NCBI RefSeq assembly: GCF_900007165.1
Contig: NZ_CYGY02000011.1
Location: 124,001-188,000, forward strand
Direction: 5' to 3'
DNA: 64,000 bases
From: Paraburkholderia piptadeniae
GTDB taxonomy: Bacteria; Pseudomonadota; Gammaproteobacteria; Burkholderiales; Burkholderiaceae
A program made the translations under genes and the position numbers. Positions 1-8,964 of the stretch are shown in pieces. A model generated the notes under the pieces. The model saw only the letters and a program-made list of their open reading frames with translations, had not been told where the DNA came from and made no database searches. Each line of letters begins with the position of its first letter. Within the stretch, counting starts at the first letter, position 1.

Positions 1-54
1 TCGCGCCCCTGTGCAGGCCGTATCACCGCCACGCGACAGAATCAGGAGGAAGAC

Positions 55-1980
55 ATGGGACACACCGCCCCCACGACGCCCGAAGCCCACCAGGTCGGCG
101 CGCACGGTGAGAATCGTAAAGCCCTCCCGGCGCTCGCGCTTTCCGCGCTCGGCGTCGTCTATGGCGACATCGGCACGAGTCCGCTATACACACTATCGAC
201 GGTCTTTGACTCGAGCAACGGGCTGCCGCTTAACGCATTCAACATCGTCGGCATCGTCTCGCTGATCTTCTGGTCGTTGATGGTGGTCGTGTCGCTAAAG
301 TACGTTGTGCTCGTCCTGCGCGCAGACAACCACAGTGAAGGCGGCATCATGGCGCTCCTCGCACTGGCGGCTTCCTCGGTTTCGACGCGGCCACGGCTTC
401 GCCGCGCGCTAATCATCGTAGGCGTCATGGGGGCCGCGCTCTTCTTCGGCGACAGCGTGATTACGCCGGCAATCTCCGTACTGAGCGCCGTCGAAGGCCT
501 CGAGGTTGCGGCACCGACGTTGAAGACGTTCGTGATTCCCGTGACGCTGGCGGCGCTCATTGCACTCTTCATCATGCAAAAGCATGGCACGAGCGGCATA
601 GGCGCCGTGTTCGGTCCGGTGATGGTGTTGTGGTTTGTCGTGATCGGCATCGCGGGGCTCGTCAATATATTCGCGGCGCCCGTCATTCTGGTTGCGCTCA
701 ATCCGCTGCAAGGCCTCGGCTTTTGTCTGCATCATCGCTGGCTTGCGTTCGTCGCGCTCGGCGCCGTCGTGCTGTCCCTGACAGGCGCCGAAGCGCTTTA
801 CGCGGACATGGGCCATTTCGGCAAGCGCCCGATTCGCGTCACATGGTTCGGCATCGTGTTTCCCGCCCTCGCGCTCAACTATTTTGGCCAGGGAGCACTT
901 TTGCTCGCCCATGCCGGCGCGCTGGATAACCCTTTCTATCACCTCTTTCCGCAGTGGGCGATTTTCCCGATGATCGTCCTCGCAACGGTCGCAACAGTCA
1001 TCGCTTCGCAGGCAGTGATATCCGGCACCTACTCGATGACGAAGCAGGCGATGCAGTTGTCCCTTCTGCCTCGCATGAGCGTGGTCCACACATCCGAGCA
1101 GGAAATCGGCCAGATTTACGTGCCCGGCATCAACTGGGCACTGCTCGGCGCGGTGGTAGCGGCCGTGATCGGCTTCGGCTCGTCGACGGCTCTCGGCGCC
1201 GCATACGGCATCGCAGTCACGGGCACCATGCTGATCACGACCTTGCTGACGTTCTTTGTCGTCCGGTACGCGTGGCATTACAACTGGCTGCTGTGCATCT
1301 TCGCGACCGTGTTCTTCATCGCGATCGATGCGATGTTCTTCTCCGCAAACCTGTTGAAGATCGTCGCGGGCGGCTGGTTTCCGCTCGTGATCGGCGCGGT
1401 GGCGTTCACGACCATGGCGACCTGGGGCCGCGGCTGGGAAATGATGCTGGCTGAAGCGCGCGTGCGCGCCGGCGCGACTCCACTCAAACCGTATCTGACA
1501 TCGCTGCTTGCGCGGGCCCCGTTGCGTGTCGGTGGTACGGCGATTTTCCTGACGCCCAACGCGGATGCCGTGCCGCATGCGCTCGTCAATAACCTGAAGC
1601 ACAATCAGGTGCTGCATGAATGCGTGGTATTCCTGACGGTGATAACGAAAGAGATACCATGGGTGCCCGACAGCGAACGGGTGAAATTGCAGCCGCTAGG
1701 CCCAGGCTTTTATCAGGCGACGGTCACTTATGGATTCAAGGACGAAGTCGATCTGCCGAAGGCGCTCGAAGAGTGTACGAAGGAGGGGCCTGCGTTCGAG
1801 CCGTCTGCAACGACGTGGTTCCTGAGTCGTGCGACGGTCGTGCCGACACCGGGCAGTGGAATGGCGCTATGGCGCGAACGCCTTTTTGCAGTGATGTTGC
1901 ATAACGTCGGCAATGTTGCCGCGTTCTTCAGGCTGCCTGCCAACCGTGTATTCGAAGTTGGTGCACGGGTAGAGATCTAG
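55..1980 (+). CDS. kup: Kup-type potassium uptake permease
   Basis: Inner-membrane K+ uptake protein of the KUP/HAK/KT family, normally a K+/H+ symporter working at low K+ or acid pH. The protein has 641 residues, the usual length. The family signature GVVYGDIGTSPLYTL lies near residues 33-47, about twelve hydrophobic segments follow up to about residue 460, and a soluble C-terminal domain of about 170 residues follows that. The start is set by AGGAGGAAGAC directly before ATG. It is monocistronic as far as the window shows; the next gene lies almost 400 bases downstream. I see no missing conserved region. Family assignment is firm; ion specificity is from family knowledge. Confidence 0.96.
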   Translation: MGHTAPTTPEAHQVGAHGENRKALPALALSALGVVYGDIGTSPLYTLSTVFDSSNGLPLNAFNIVGIVSLIFWSLMVVVSLKYVVLVLRADNHSEGGIMALLALAASSVSTRPRLRRALIIVGVMGAALFFGDSVITPAISVLSAVEGLEVAAPTLKTFVIPVTLAALIALFIMQKHGTSGIGAVFGPVMVLWFVVIGIAGLVNIFAAPVILVALNPLQGLGFCLHHRWLAFVALGAVVLSLTGAEALYADMGHFGKRPIRVTWFGIVFPALALNYFGQGALLLAHAGALDNPFYHLFPQWAIFPMIVLATVATVIASQAVISGTYSMTKQAMQLSLLPRMSVVHTSEQEIGQIYVPGINWALLGAVVAAVIGFGSSTALGAAYGIAVTGTMLITTLLTFFVVRYAWHYNWLLCIFATVFFIAIDAMFFSANLLKIVAGGWFPLVIGAVAFTTMATWGRGWEMMLAEARVRAGATPLKPYLTSLLARAPLRVGGTAIFLTPNADAVPHALVNNLKHNQVLHECVVFLTVITKEIPWVPDSERVKLQPLGPGFYQATVTYGFKDEVDLPKALEECTKEGPAFEPSATTWFLSRATVVPTPGSGMALWRERLFAVMLHNVGNVAAFFRLPANRVFEVGARVEI

Positions 1981-2372
1981 CTGACTGGCATCCTGAGGTT
2001 CCGTTTCCAGCATGGCCCGCGTCGCCGTGTAAGCGCGCTCTATTCGCTTCAAATTGCGCTGGAATCGACGGCGTGATGACGCCACCGACTTGCCGGCACC
2101 TGACGCTCGCGGAATGGGTCATGAAAACGCGGCCTGATAGACGTTCGGCGCCACACTGGTTTATTGCTTGATCACGCGCCTAAAGCGCGATCGATCGGAA
2201 AAGCCGGTTCGCGCGCCGACTTCTGCAATCGGCCTGGGTTGCGCTCGTATATGCATCTGCTCGATTCAAGACCCTTGGAAGCATGTCGACGACGACCCCA
2301 CTCTTGCTGTTTTGACTCGTAGTAACGCCGCGTTTCGCACCTAACATCATTTCCGTACGTATCGAGACGACC
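1981..2372. other. Intergenic region without recognisable gene
   Basis: About 390 bases between kup and the SDR gene. Short open frames occur on both strands but none has a ribosome binding site with a recognisable product. No clear T-tailed terminator follows kup. The promoter of the downstream SDR gene presumably lies in the last 100 bases, but I cannot point to convincing -35/-10 elements. Confidence 0.5.
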
Positions 2373-3248
2373 ATGAACCTCGCGGGCAAGACACTATTCA
2401 TATCAGGCGGCAGTCGCGGTATCGGACTTGCCATTGCGCTCCGGGCGGCACGTGACGGCGCCAACGTTGTGATTGCAGCGAAGACAGCCAACCCGGACCC
2501 TCGGCTCGAGGGCACGGTACATACGGCGGCGGCGGCCGTGCAAGCGGCTGGCGGAAAGGCGCTTGCGCTGGTCGTCGACATTCGCGATGAGGAACGCGTG
2601 AAGGGCGCGGTTGCGCGGGCGGTTGAGGTGTTCGGCGGCATCGACATACTTGTGAACAATGCGAGCGCCATCCGTCTGACGGGAACGCTGGATACGCCCG
2701 TCAAACGGTACGACCTCATGCATGGCGTGAACGGCAGAGGTACGTTTGTCTGTGCCCAGGCCTGCCTGCCTCACCTCATCAATTCGCCGAATCCACACAT
2801 CCTTACACTGTCGCCCCCGCTGGTCACAGACCCGAAGTGGTTCAAGGATTTCCCGGCCTACACCATCGCCAAGTACACGATGAGCCTGTTCACACTCGCG
2901 CTAGCTGGCGAGTTCAAGGACCGTGGCGTCGCTGTAAACTCGCTGTGGCCGAGAACCGCGATTGCGACAGCCGCCGTGCGAAACGAGATTGGTGGCGCGG
3001 AGATGATTGCTGCGTGTCGAAAGCCGGAGATTGTCGCCGACGCCGCCCATTACATACTGACTCGCCCATCCAGCGAGTGCTCGGGAAACTTCTTTCTCGA
3101 TGACGAAGTGCTATTGGCGGCTGGTGTCCGGGACTTTTCGCAATACGACGTCCAGGCTGGCGCGGCATTGCAGGCGGATTTCTTCGTCGAGGCCTTGCCC
3201 GGCATGCTGAGGGCGGACAACATGACGAAGGCAAAGCCGAGGCCGTGA
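2373..3248 (+). CDS. Short-chain dehydrogenase/reductase, HSDL2-like
   Basis: NAD(P)-dependent oxidoreductase of the SDR superfamily, 291 residues. The Rossmann nucleotide motif SGGSRGIG lies at residues 10-17, the structural NNAS motif near 93-96 and the catalytic YTIAK (Tyr-x3-Lys) near 168-172, with the preceding Ser in a TLSPP segment. The overall pattern resembles HSDL2-like SDRs and bacterial homologues acting on acyl or terpenoid alcohols. A weak GAGACGACC precedes ATG. It stands alone but lies just beyond the end of the cyclohexanecarboxylate cluster, so a link to acyl-CoA catabolism is possible but only inferred. The substrate is unknown. Confidence 0.85.
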   Translation: MNLAGKTLFISGGSRGIGLAIALRAARDGANVVIAAKTANPDPRLEGTVHTAAAAVQAAGGKALALVVDIRDEERVKGAVARAVEVFGGIDILVNNASAIRLTGTLDTPVKRYDLMHGVNGRGTFVCAQACLPHLINSPNPHILTLSPPLVTDPKWFKDFPAYTIAKYTMSLFTLALAGEFKDRGVAVNSLWPRTAIATAAVRNEIGGAEMIAACRKPEIVADAAHYILTRPSSECSGNFFLDDEVLLAAGVRDFSQYDVQAGAALQADFFVEALPGMLRADNMTKAKPRP

Positions 3249-3449
3249 CGTGCCTGGTATCTGACGAAGATTCCGGCACCACAGTTGATCGGACTCGAGG
3301 CTAGGTTCGCGGTATTGCCGCGATGGTCAAGCGGCGCGGGCGCAATAGCAGGCGAAGCGAGGGCTGTGCAGGGAACGCGACACTCGTGTCTCAGAACGCG
3401 TCATCCGTTAGCGGTGCGACCTGGCTACCTGACTTCCTGCTGCCGTGGT

Positions 3450-3734
3450 TCAAAGGTTCGCCAGTTGCCCATCAACGCATTGCAGCCATGCCGCGCGCTG
3501 GTCGACGCGCATCGTCAGTCGTTGAGACTCGGGGGGGAATACACGCCACATGCCGTCCCTGTGCTGAAAGAAGAAGATGTCCGCGGAACCCTGTCGCCTT
3601 ACCGCTTCGACACGAAGACAACGTCGTCCGTTCAGGCGGGCCCGAGCGAACCGGATAATCCGAACCTGCGCCGCTGGATCTGGCGCAAACCATTTTTCGA
3701 CCAGCTGGCGCAGGCTGTTCTCTCCGGGCTTCAT
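3450..3734 (-). CDS. Conserved hypothetical protein, 94 residues
   Basis: A small soluble basic protein starting MKPGENSLRQLVEKWF, with a segment SADIFFFQHRDGMWRVFPP in the middle. I recognise this pattern as a short hypothetical protein recurrent in Burkholderia genomes, with no known function. I chose the internal ATG at 3734 because AGAAGGGAATCCT precedes it; the open frame continues upstream but that part belongs to a degraded gene. There are no membrane segments or signal peptide. It lies between the SDR gene and the end of the ali/bad cluster, with no evident functional link. Confidence 0.6.
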   Translation of the reverse strand: MKPGENSLRQLVEKWFAPDPAAQVRIIRFARARLNGRRCLRVEAVRRQGSADIFFFQHRDGMWRVFPPESQRLTMRVDQRAAWLQCVDGQLANL

Positions 3735-3772
3735 AGGATTCCCTTCTCTCACCGATCTCGTCGGTTCAGTGC

Positions 3773-3926
3773 TTACAAAAGCCGCGTCCGTGTCAATCTG
3801 CATTCGGTCAATGCGGACAGTCCGCGCCTGGCATCGAGCGAGCCGGCGTTGATCGGCGTTCCGGATGAGTATCGAAACGTCGCCGTGCCGTTCGGTGTGA
3901 ACCACGCGTTGGGGAGTTGACATCAT
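3773..3926 (-). pseudogene. Truncated, frameshifted N-terminus of a FadB/FadJ-like gene
   Basis: A start with a good ribosome binding site (GAGAGGCGACC before ATGATG) opens a frame reading MMSTPQRVVHTERHGDVSIL, typical of the N-terminus of enoyl-CoA hydratase/3-hydroxyacyl-CoA dehydrogenase fusions. About 25 codons later the family-like continuation (PINAGSLDARRGLSAL) is in the next reading frame, which stops at TAA soon after. So one base was gained or lost and nearly all of the roughly 700-residue gene is missing. It lies immediately downstream of the acyl-CoA dehydrogenase gene, exactly where a further beta-oxidation gene would be expected. The identity rests on about 45 residues. Confidence 0.55.
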
Positions 3927-3964
3927 GGTCGCCTCTCGACTTAAAGGGCGGAGCTCGATGCCGT

Positions 3965-5134
3965 TCAATCGCGCATCAGCGCGCGGCCAATGATGATCTG
4001 CTGTATCTGCGTGGTGCCTTCGTACAGGCGCAGCAACCGGACATCGCGGTAGAAGCGCTCAACCCCGGTTTCATTCATATAGCCCGCGCCACCATGCACC
4101 TGCACGCCGCGATCCGCGACGCGACCCGCCATCTCCGTGCAGAACATCTTCGCGCACGACGCGCGCATGCTGACATCCGGATCGCTCTGACCGGCGGGTT
4201 TCGCGTCGTAGCGCCGTGCGCAGTCCTGCACCATCGACCAGCCCGCATACAACTCGGCCTGGCTGTCGGCGAGCATTGCCTGCACCAGTTGGAAATCGCC
4301 GATGCGCTGTCCGAACTGCTTGCGCTCACGCGCATAAGCCACCGATTCGTTCAGCACCCGCTGCGCGACACCGCACGAGAGCGCCGAAACGTGAAGGCGG
4401 CCCCGGTCGAGCACTTTCATTGCCGTTTTGAATCCCTTGCCCGGTTCGCCGCCGATGATGTTGGCGGCCGGAACGCGCACGTTATCGAGCACGACATCAC
4501 ATGTCTTCGTGCCGCGCTGGCCCATTTTCATGTCCGGCTTGCCGAGCGTGATCCCCGGCAGCGTCGCAGGCACGATGAAGGCCGAGATGCCATTGGCACC
4601 CGGGCCGTCAGTACGGGCCATCAACGTGAAAGCCCCCGCGCGTGGCGCGTTGGTGATGAAGCGCTTGGTGCCGTTGAGCACGTAATGATCGCCATCGCCG
4701 TCCTTCACCCGTTCCGCGCGTGTGCGGAGCGCTGCGGCGTCCGAGCCGGCGTCAGGCTCAGTCAGTGCAAACGACATGATCAGATCGCCGCTCGCCACGC
4801 GCGGCAGAAACGTCTCCTTCTGCTTTCCCGTCCCGTCCATCAGGATGCCCTGTGACCCGATGCCGACGTTGGTGCCGAATACCGAGCGGAACGCGAGCGA
4901 GGTCTGCCCCAGTTCGTAGGCCACCGCGCATTCCTGCGCCATCGACAGGCCGATGCCGCCATATTCTTCGGGGATCGACAGACCAAACAGGCCCATCGCC
5001 TTCATGTCGTCGACGATGTCGCCAGGCACGTCGTCGAATTCTTCCACCGAGTCCTCGGCAGGAACCAGCCGGTCCTTGATGAAGCGCTGCACCGATGCCA
5101 GCAGAAGCTCAAACGATTCGTTATCGAGCGCCAT
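3965..5134 (-). CDS. Acyl-CoA dehydrogenase
   Basis: FAD-dependent acyl-CoA dehydrogenase, 389 residues, full length. The signature ALTEPDAGSDAAA lies near residues 122-134, the C-terminal block has VQVHGGAGYMNE, and the catalytic base is a normal Glu at about 372 in YEGTTQIQ. GGAGGACATAC precedes the ATG. It is the last intact gene of the leftward ali/bad cluster, 36 bases after badK. In R. palustris an extra dehydrogenase (badJ) accompanies this pathway, and this gene may fill that position or act on pimeloyl-CoA or its products; the sequence cannot decide. The electron acceptor would be ETF, which is not encoded here. Confidence 0.88.
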   Translation of the reverse strand: MALDNESFELLLASVQRFIKDRLVPAEDSVEEFDDVPGDIVDDMKAMGLFGLSIPEEYGGIGLSMAQECAVAYELGQTSLAFRSVFGTNVGIGSQGILMDGTGKQKETFLPRVASGDLIMSFALTEPDAGSDAAALRTRAERVKDGDGDHYVLNGTKRFITNAPRAGAFTLMARTDGPGANGISAFIVPATLPGITLGKPDMKMGQRGTKTCDVVLDNVRVPAANIIGGEPGKGFKTAMKVLDRGRLHVSALSCGVAQRVLNESVAYARERKQFGQRIGDFQLVQAMLADSQAELYAGWSMVQDCARRYDAKPAGQSDPDVSMRASCAKMFCTEMAGRVADRGVQVHGGAGYMNETGVERFYRDVRLLRLYEGTTQIQQIIIGRALMRD

Positions 5135-5170
5135 GTATGTCCTCCAGTCTTTTCCTGTGTGCTGCGCGCA

Positions 5171-5947
5171 TCAGCGGTGTTCGAACACCGGCTTGCGCTT
5201 TTCAAGGAAGGCGCGCATACCCTCCCGCGCGTCATCGCTCGCAAAGCGCGCGTGAAGTTGACGTCGCTCGAACGCGATACCCTCGGTCAGCGAGGTCTCC
5301 CAGGCGCGGTTGACCGACTCCTTGATCGCCATCAGCGCGGGTAACGAGTAACCGGCGATGCTGTTCGCGAGGGTCATGCTCTCGTCTCGCAGCGATTGCG
5401 CCGGCACCACGCGCGAAACGAGTCCGTACCGATCCGCCTCGGCGGCGTCCATCACGCGCGCGCTCAGGCACATGTCCATCGCCTTCGCCTTGCCGATCGC
5501 GCGCGGCAGTCGTTGCGTCCCGCCGGCGCCCGGCAGCATCGCGAGCGTGATCTCCGGTAGTGCGAACCGTGCACTGTCCGCGGCAATGACGATGTCGCAG
5601 GCGAGCGCGAGCTCGCACCCGCCGCCCATTGCAAAGCCAGCCACCGCGGCGATCACAGGCTTGCGCACACGGCGGATGGTTTCCCAGTTGCGGGTAATGA
5701 AATCGCTTTTGTAGACGTCCATGAACGACCAGTTCGCCATCGCGGCGATATCCGCGCCCGCCGCAAACGCCTTGTCGTTTCCGGTGATGACGATGGCGCC
5801 GATGCCATCGTCCGCATCGAGGCGAAGCAAGGACTCGCCCAGCGCATCCATCACCGCGTCATTGAGCGCATTCATCTGCTTCGGGCGGTTGAGCGTGATC
5901 GTGCCGACGCGCCCGGCTACTTCGACGAGGATCGGTTGGTCTTGCAT
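5171..5947 (-). CDS. badK: Cyclohex-1-enecarboxyl-CoA hydratase (BadK-like enoyl-CoA hydratase)
   Basis: Crotonase-family hydratase, 258 residues. The oxyanion-hole segment GGGCELALACD carries the first catalytic Glu (about 111), and LPEITLAMLPGAGGTQRLPR carries the second (about 141). The N-terminal NRPKQMNALNDAVMDAL and the C-terminal LHARFASDDAREG segments recall R. palustris BadK closely. It would add water to cyclohex-1-enecarboxyl-CoA to give 2-hydroxycyclohexanecarboxyl-CoA. AGGGAAAAGTC precedes ATG. It sits between aliA and the second dehydrogenase gene in one transcriptional direction. A generic enoyl-CoA hydratase is the alternative; context favours BadK. Confidence 0.85.
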   Translation of the reverse strand: MQDQPILVEVAGRVGTITLNRPKQMNALNDAVMDALGESLLRLDADDGIGAIVITGNDKAFAAGADIAAMANWSFMDVYKSDFITRNWETIRRVRKPVIAAVAGFAMGGGCELALACDIVIAADSARFALPEITLAMLPGAGGTQRLPRAIGKAKAMDMCLSARVMDAAEADRYGLVSRVVPAQSLRDESMTLANSIAGYSLPALMAIKESVNRAWETSLTEGIAFERRQLHARFASDDAREGMRAFLEKRKPVFEHR

Positions 5948-6042
5948 GACTTTTCCCTTTGCTTTACATTCAATTCGGAATCCGAATTACTATTTCCAGA
6001 ATCCGGCATTCACTCTTGGCACCTCGCCCACAATCTTCTTTA

Positions 6043-7701
6043 TCAGGCGTCCCGCTCGCGCAGCATTTCTCGCAGCCTGAATTTCTGTATCTTTCCAGAC
6101 GGCGTGGTCGGCATCGCGTCGAGCACCACCAACCGTTCCGGCATGTATTGCGGCGCGACCTTTCTGGACTTCAGGAATTCGACTAACGCCATCAGATCGA
6201 TCTGCTCGCCGGGCTTCGGGACGACGACGGCACAAGCCCGCTCCCCAAGCCGCTCGTCGGGATAGGCGACGACAGCCACTTGCGAAACGGCGGGATGTCG
6301 ATAAAGCAGCGCTTCAATCTCGACCACCGGGATGTTCTCGCCGCCGCGAATGATCACGTCCTTGCTGCGGCCGCTGATGCGGATATAGCCGCGCTCGTCG
6401 ATGTACGCCAGATCGCCGGTGTCGAACCAGCCGTCGGCGTCGATCCCGTTCAGATGCGCGCGCTTCAGATAGCCTGCGAAGCCGGAGCACGAGCGCACGA
6501 GTAACCGGCCCGTGACGTTGGACGGCAACATTTCTCCGCCATCGTCGACGACCTTCACTTCGACACCCGGCAACGGCAGGCCGTCGGTCGAAAACGAGCG
6601 TTCGTCGTCGTCATCGAGTCGTGTCAACGTGACCGCGCCCATTTCCGTCATCCCCCACGCCGACACGATCTTCGCGCCGATCGCGTTGCGGGCCCGCTCG
6701 ACGAGTGCGCCAGGAATCGGCGCGCCCGCGCACAGGAACGTGCGCAGCGAAGAAACAGCGGCACCTGTGTCAGCCACCGCGTTGGCGAGATCCGTCAGGA
6801 ACGCCGTCGACGCCATCGTGAATGTCGCGCCCTCCCCGACGATCAACCCGATCGCGGCTTTCGGCTGCCAGACGTCCTGCACCACGGCGCTCGCGCGCAG
6901 TGCGATGGGCATCAACAGTCCGTACATGAAGCCGGTCTGGTGCGCCATCGGCGATGCCATCAGCACGACGTCGTCCGGGCCGAGCCGCATTGCCTCGGCG
7001 TAGGGCAGAATGTTCGACATCAGCGTGTTGGCCGTGTGCATCACACCCTTCGGTTCGCCCGTCGTGCCCGAGGTGTAAAGCAGTTGCGTGATGTCGTCGG
7101 GGCCGGGACGGCTGCGCGTCAGGATCTCGCGCGCGTCTGGCTCCGCTTCCCAGCAAGGGCCCGACAGCAGCGCCTCGAAGCTGTTCGCGCTGGGGCTTCC
7201 GTCGACCAGGCCGCCCACCGCGATGATATGTTCCAGCTCCGGCAGGCTGGGTTTCAGGCCGTTCATCATCTGTTCAAAGTCGAAGCCGCGAAACCGCTTC
7301 GGCACGATCATGACCTTGCTGCCGCTGTGCCCGAGCATGAACGACAGTTCCCGCTCGCGGAAGATGTGCATGATGGGGTTGAGCACCGCACCGATCCGCG
7401 AGCACGCCAGATACGTCAAGACGAACTGCCACGAATTGGGTAACTGCATCGACACCACGTCATTGCGCCCGACACCAAGACGCGCCAGCCCGACGGCAAT
7501 CCGGTCGGCCGTCGATGCCATTTCCCGGTAAGTGAAGCGCGTGGTGACGCCGTCCTCGATCTGCACGGCCGTGAGCGCAACCTTGTCCGGACACTCGGCT
7601 ACGCATGCGTCGAGACAATCGTTGATGGTGCGGCCAGGCCACCACCCATTCGCCGCGCTCGACGCGCGCCGCGGCTCGATCAGTACGGCGTCGAACTCCA
7701 T
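6043..7701 (-). CDS. aliA: Cyclohexanecarboxylate-CoA ligase (AliA-like)
   Basis: ATP/AMP-forming acyl-CoA synthetase, 552 residues. The P-loop motif LLYTSGTTGEPKG lies near 189-201, the A5/A7 blocks include SAWGMTEMGAV and DGWFDTGD, and the C-terminal domain has the catalytic Lys region ending PSGKIQKF. The N-terminus (MEFDAVLIEPRRA, then GRTINDCLDA) resembles cyclohexanecarboxylate-CoA ligases. It would activate cyclohexanecarboxylate at the start of the pathway. The open frame extends 30 codons upstream, but AGGGGAGACAGGAT before the ATG at 7701 fixes the start. It lies 49 bases downstream of aliB. Substrate is inferred from resemblance and context. Confidence 0.86.
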   Translation of the reverse strand: MEFDAVLIEPRRASSAANGWWPGRTINDCLDACVAECPDKVALTAVQIEDGVTTRFTYREMASTADRIAVGLARLGVGRNDVVSMQLPNSWQFVLTYLACSRIGAVLNPIMHIFRERELSFMLGHSGSKVMIVPKRFRGFDFEQMMNGLKPSLPELEHIIAVGGLVDGSPSANSFEALLSGPCWEAEPDAREILTRSRPGPDDITQLLYTSGTTGEPKGVMHTANTLMSNILPYAEAMRLGPDDVVLMASPMAHQTGFMYGLLMPIALRASAVVQDVWQPKAAIGLIVGEGATFTMASTAFLTDLANAVADTGAAVSSLRTFLCAGAPIPGALVERARNAIGAKIVSAWGMTEMGAVTLTRLDDDDERSFSTDGLPLPGVEVKVVDDGGEMLPSNVTGRLLVRSCSGFAGYLKRAHLNGIDADGWFDTGDLAYIDERGYIRISGRSKDVIIRGGENIPVVEIEALLYRHPAVSQVAVVAYPDERLGERACAVVVPKPGEQIDLMALVEFLKSRKVAPQYMPERLVVLDAMPTTPSGKIQKFRLREMLRERDA

Positions 7702-7750
7702 ATCCTGTCTCCCCTTTTTGTTGGCGTGTCCGGGAATGTCGGTGCCACGT

Positions 7751-8902
7751 TCAGGCTGGCACCGCATCGCGGCCCGCGTTCGTTCTGGCAATGATTGTCT
7801 TCATGATCTGAGCCGTGCCGTCACCGATCTGGAATCCGAGCACATCGCGCAAGCGCTGCTCCATCGGTCCGCGATCGTAGCCGCCGTGTCCGAACGACAG
7901 CAGGCACTGATGCACCACGTCGTACGCGAGCTTCGGCCCCCACCACTTGCACATCGCCGCCTGTGCCGTGTGCGGCAATCCACGATCCTTGAGCCACAGC
8001 GTTTGCAAACACAGCAGGCGCGCCGCCTCGACCTGGGTTTCGTACTCGGCTAGCGGATGCGACACGCCCTGGAACGCCGAAAGCGGCTTGCCGAACGCCT
8101 CGCGCTGCGCGACGTATTCCCACGTTTCTTCCATGCTGACCTTCGCGACGGCGAGCACCTGAAGACCAATCAACGCGCGCGAAAAGTCGAAGCCCTGCAT
8201 CACCTGTACGAAGCCCTTGCCTTCGTCGCCGAGCCGATGATCGACGGGCACGCGCACGTTCTCGAAGAAGATCGAGCCGCGTCCGATTGCGCGCTGCCCG
8301 TGGCAATCGAAGCGGTTGCGCGTGATGCCCGGCAGATCCATCGGCACCAGCACGGCAGACACGCCGCGCGCGCCATCTTCGACGCTGCCGGTGCGCGCAA
8401 AGACGACGGCGGCATCCGCCTGATCGGCGGCGGAGATCGACGTCTTCTCGCCATTCAGCACGTAGTGGTCGCCGACGCGCTCCATTTTCAGCCGCAGGTT
8501 CGCCGCGTCCGAGCCGCCGCGCGGCTCGGTCAGTGCAATCGCGAGCAGTGCGCGGCCCTGCGTCAGGCGTTCGAGCCACGGCTTCGCGATCTCGGGCTTC
8601 GCATGATGAGCAAGGATCTGCCCGTTCAGCGACGCGAGCAGATTGATATACGAGAGGCTCAAATCGGCGCGCGCGATTTCTTCGTGGATGACGCCGGCAG
8701 CAAGGCTACCCATGCCCTGTCCGCCATACTGCTCGGGCAACTCGGGCGCGATCAAACCCATTTCTCCCATCTCGCGCATCAGTTCGCGTTCGAGCACGCG
8801 CGTCCGGTCGCGCTCCTGGAAACCGGGTGCGACGCGTCCCTGTGCGAAGCGCCGGACGTGTTCGCCCAATGCGGCAAGGTCTTCGTCAATGTAGGGATTC
8901 AT
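7751..8902 (-). CDS. aliB: Cyclohexanecarboxyl-CoA dehydrogenase (AliB-like)
   Basis: Acyl-CoA dehydrogenase family flavoprotein, 383 residues, expected to oxidise cyclohexanecarboxyl-CoA to cyclohex-1-enecarboxyl-CoA. It has ALTEPRGGSDAANL near 120-133, the NGEKTSIS block and the C-terminal FGHGGYDRGPMEQRLRD region. At the position of the usual catalytic Glu the protein has Asp (about 361, GDGTAQIM), unlike the neighbouring dehydrogenase. AGGAGACATGATG offers two adjacent ATGs; the second has better spacing and is used here. It lies between badI and aliA. The assignment rests on context, the Asp and overall pattern. Confidence 0.86.
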   Translation of the reverse strand: MNPYIDEDLAALGEHVRRFAQGRVAPGFQERDRTRVLERELMREMGEMGLIAPELPEQYGGQGMGSLAAGVIHEEIARADLSLSYINLLASLNGQILAHHAKPEIAKPWLERLTQGRALLAIALTEPRGGSDAANLRLKMERVGDHYVLNGEKTSISAADQADAAVVFARTGSVEDGARGVSAVLVPMDLPGITRNRFDCHGQRAIGRGSIFFENVRVPVDHRLGDEGKGFVQVMQGFDFSRALIGLQVLAVAKVSMEETWEYVAQREAFGKPLSAFQGVSHPLAEYETQVEAARLLCLQTLWLKDRGLPHTAQAAMCKWWGPKLAYDVVHQCLLSFGHGGYDRGPMEQRLRDVLGFQIGDGTAQIMKTIIARTNAGRDAVPA

Positions 8903-8964
8903 CATGTCTCCTGGATCTGGCAGGCTCGCATGCAACACGAGCCCTCTGCCCGTGCGCTATGGCG

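Noticed and set aside
409..1617. 402-codon open frame on the minus strand opposite kup
   Set aside because: It lies wholly antisense to a well-conserved transporter, has a low-complexity Arg/His/Gln-rich composition and no family resemblance. It is a by-product of GC-rich codon use.
3285..3920. 211-codon plus-strand frame
   Set aside because: It is opposite the small conserved protein at 3450 and the FadB/FadJ-like remnant, and its sequence is not protein-like.
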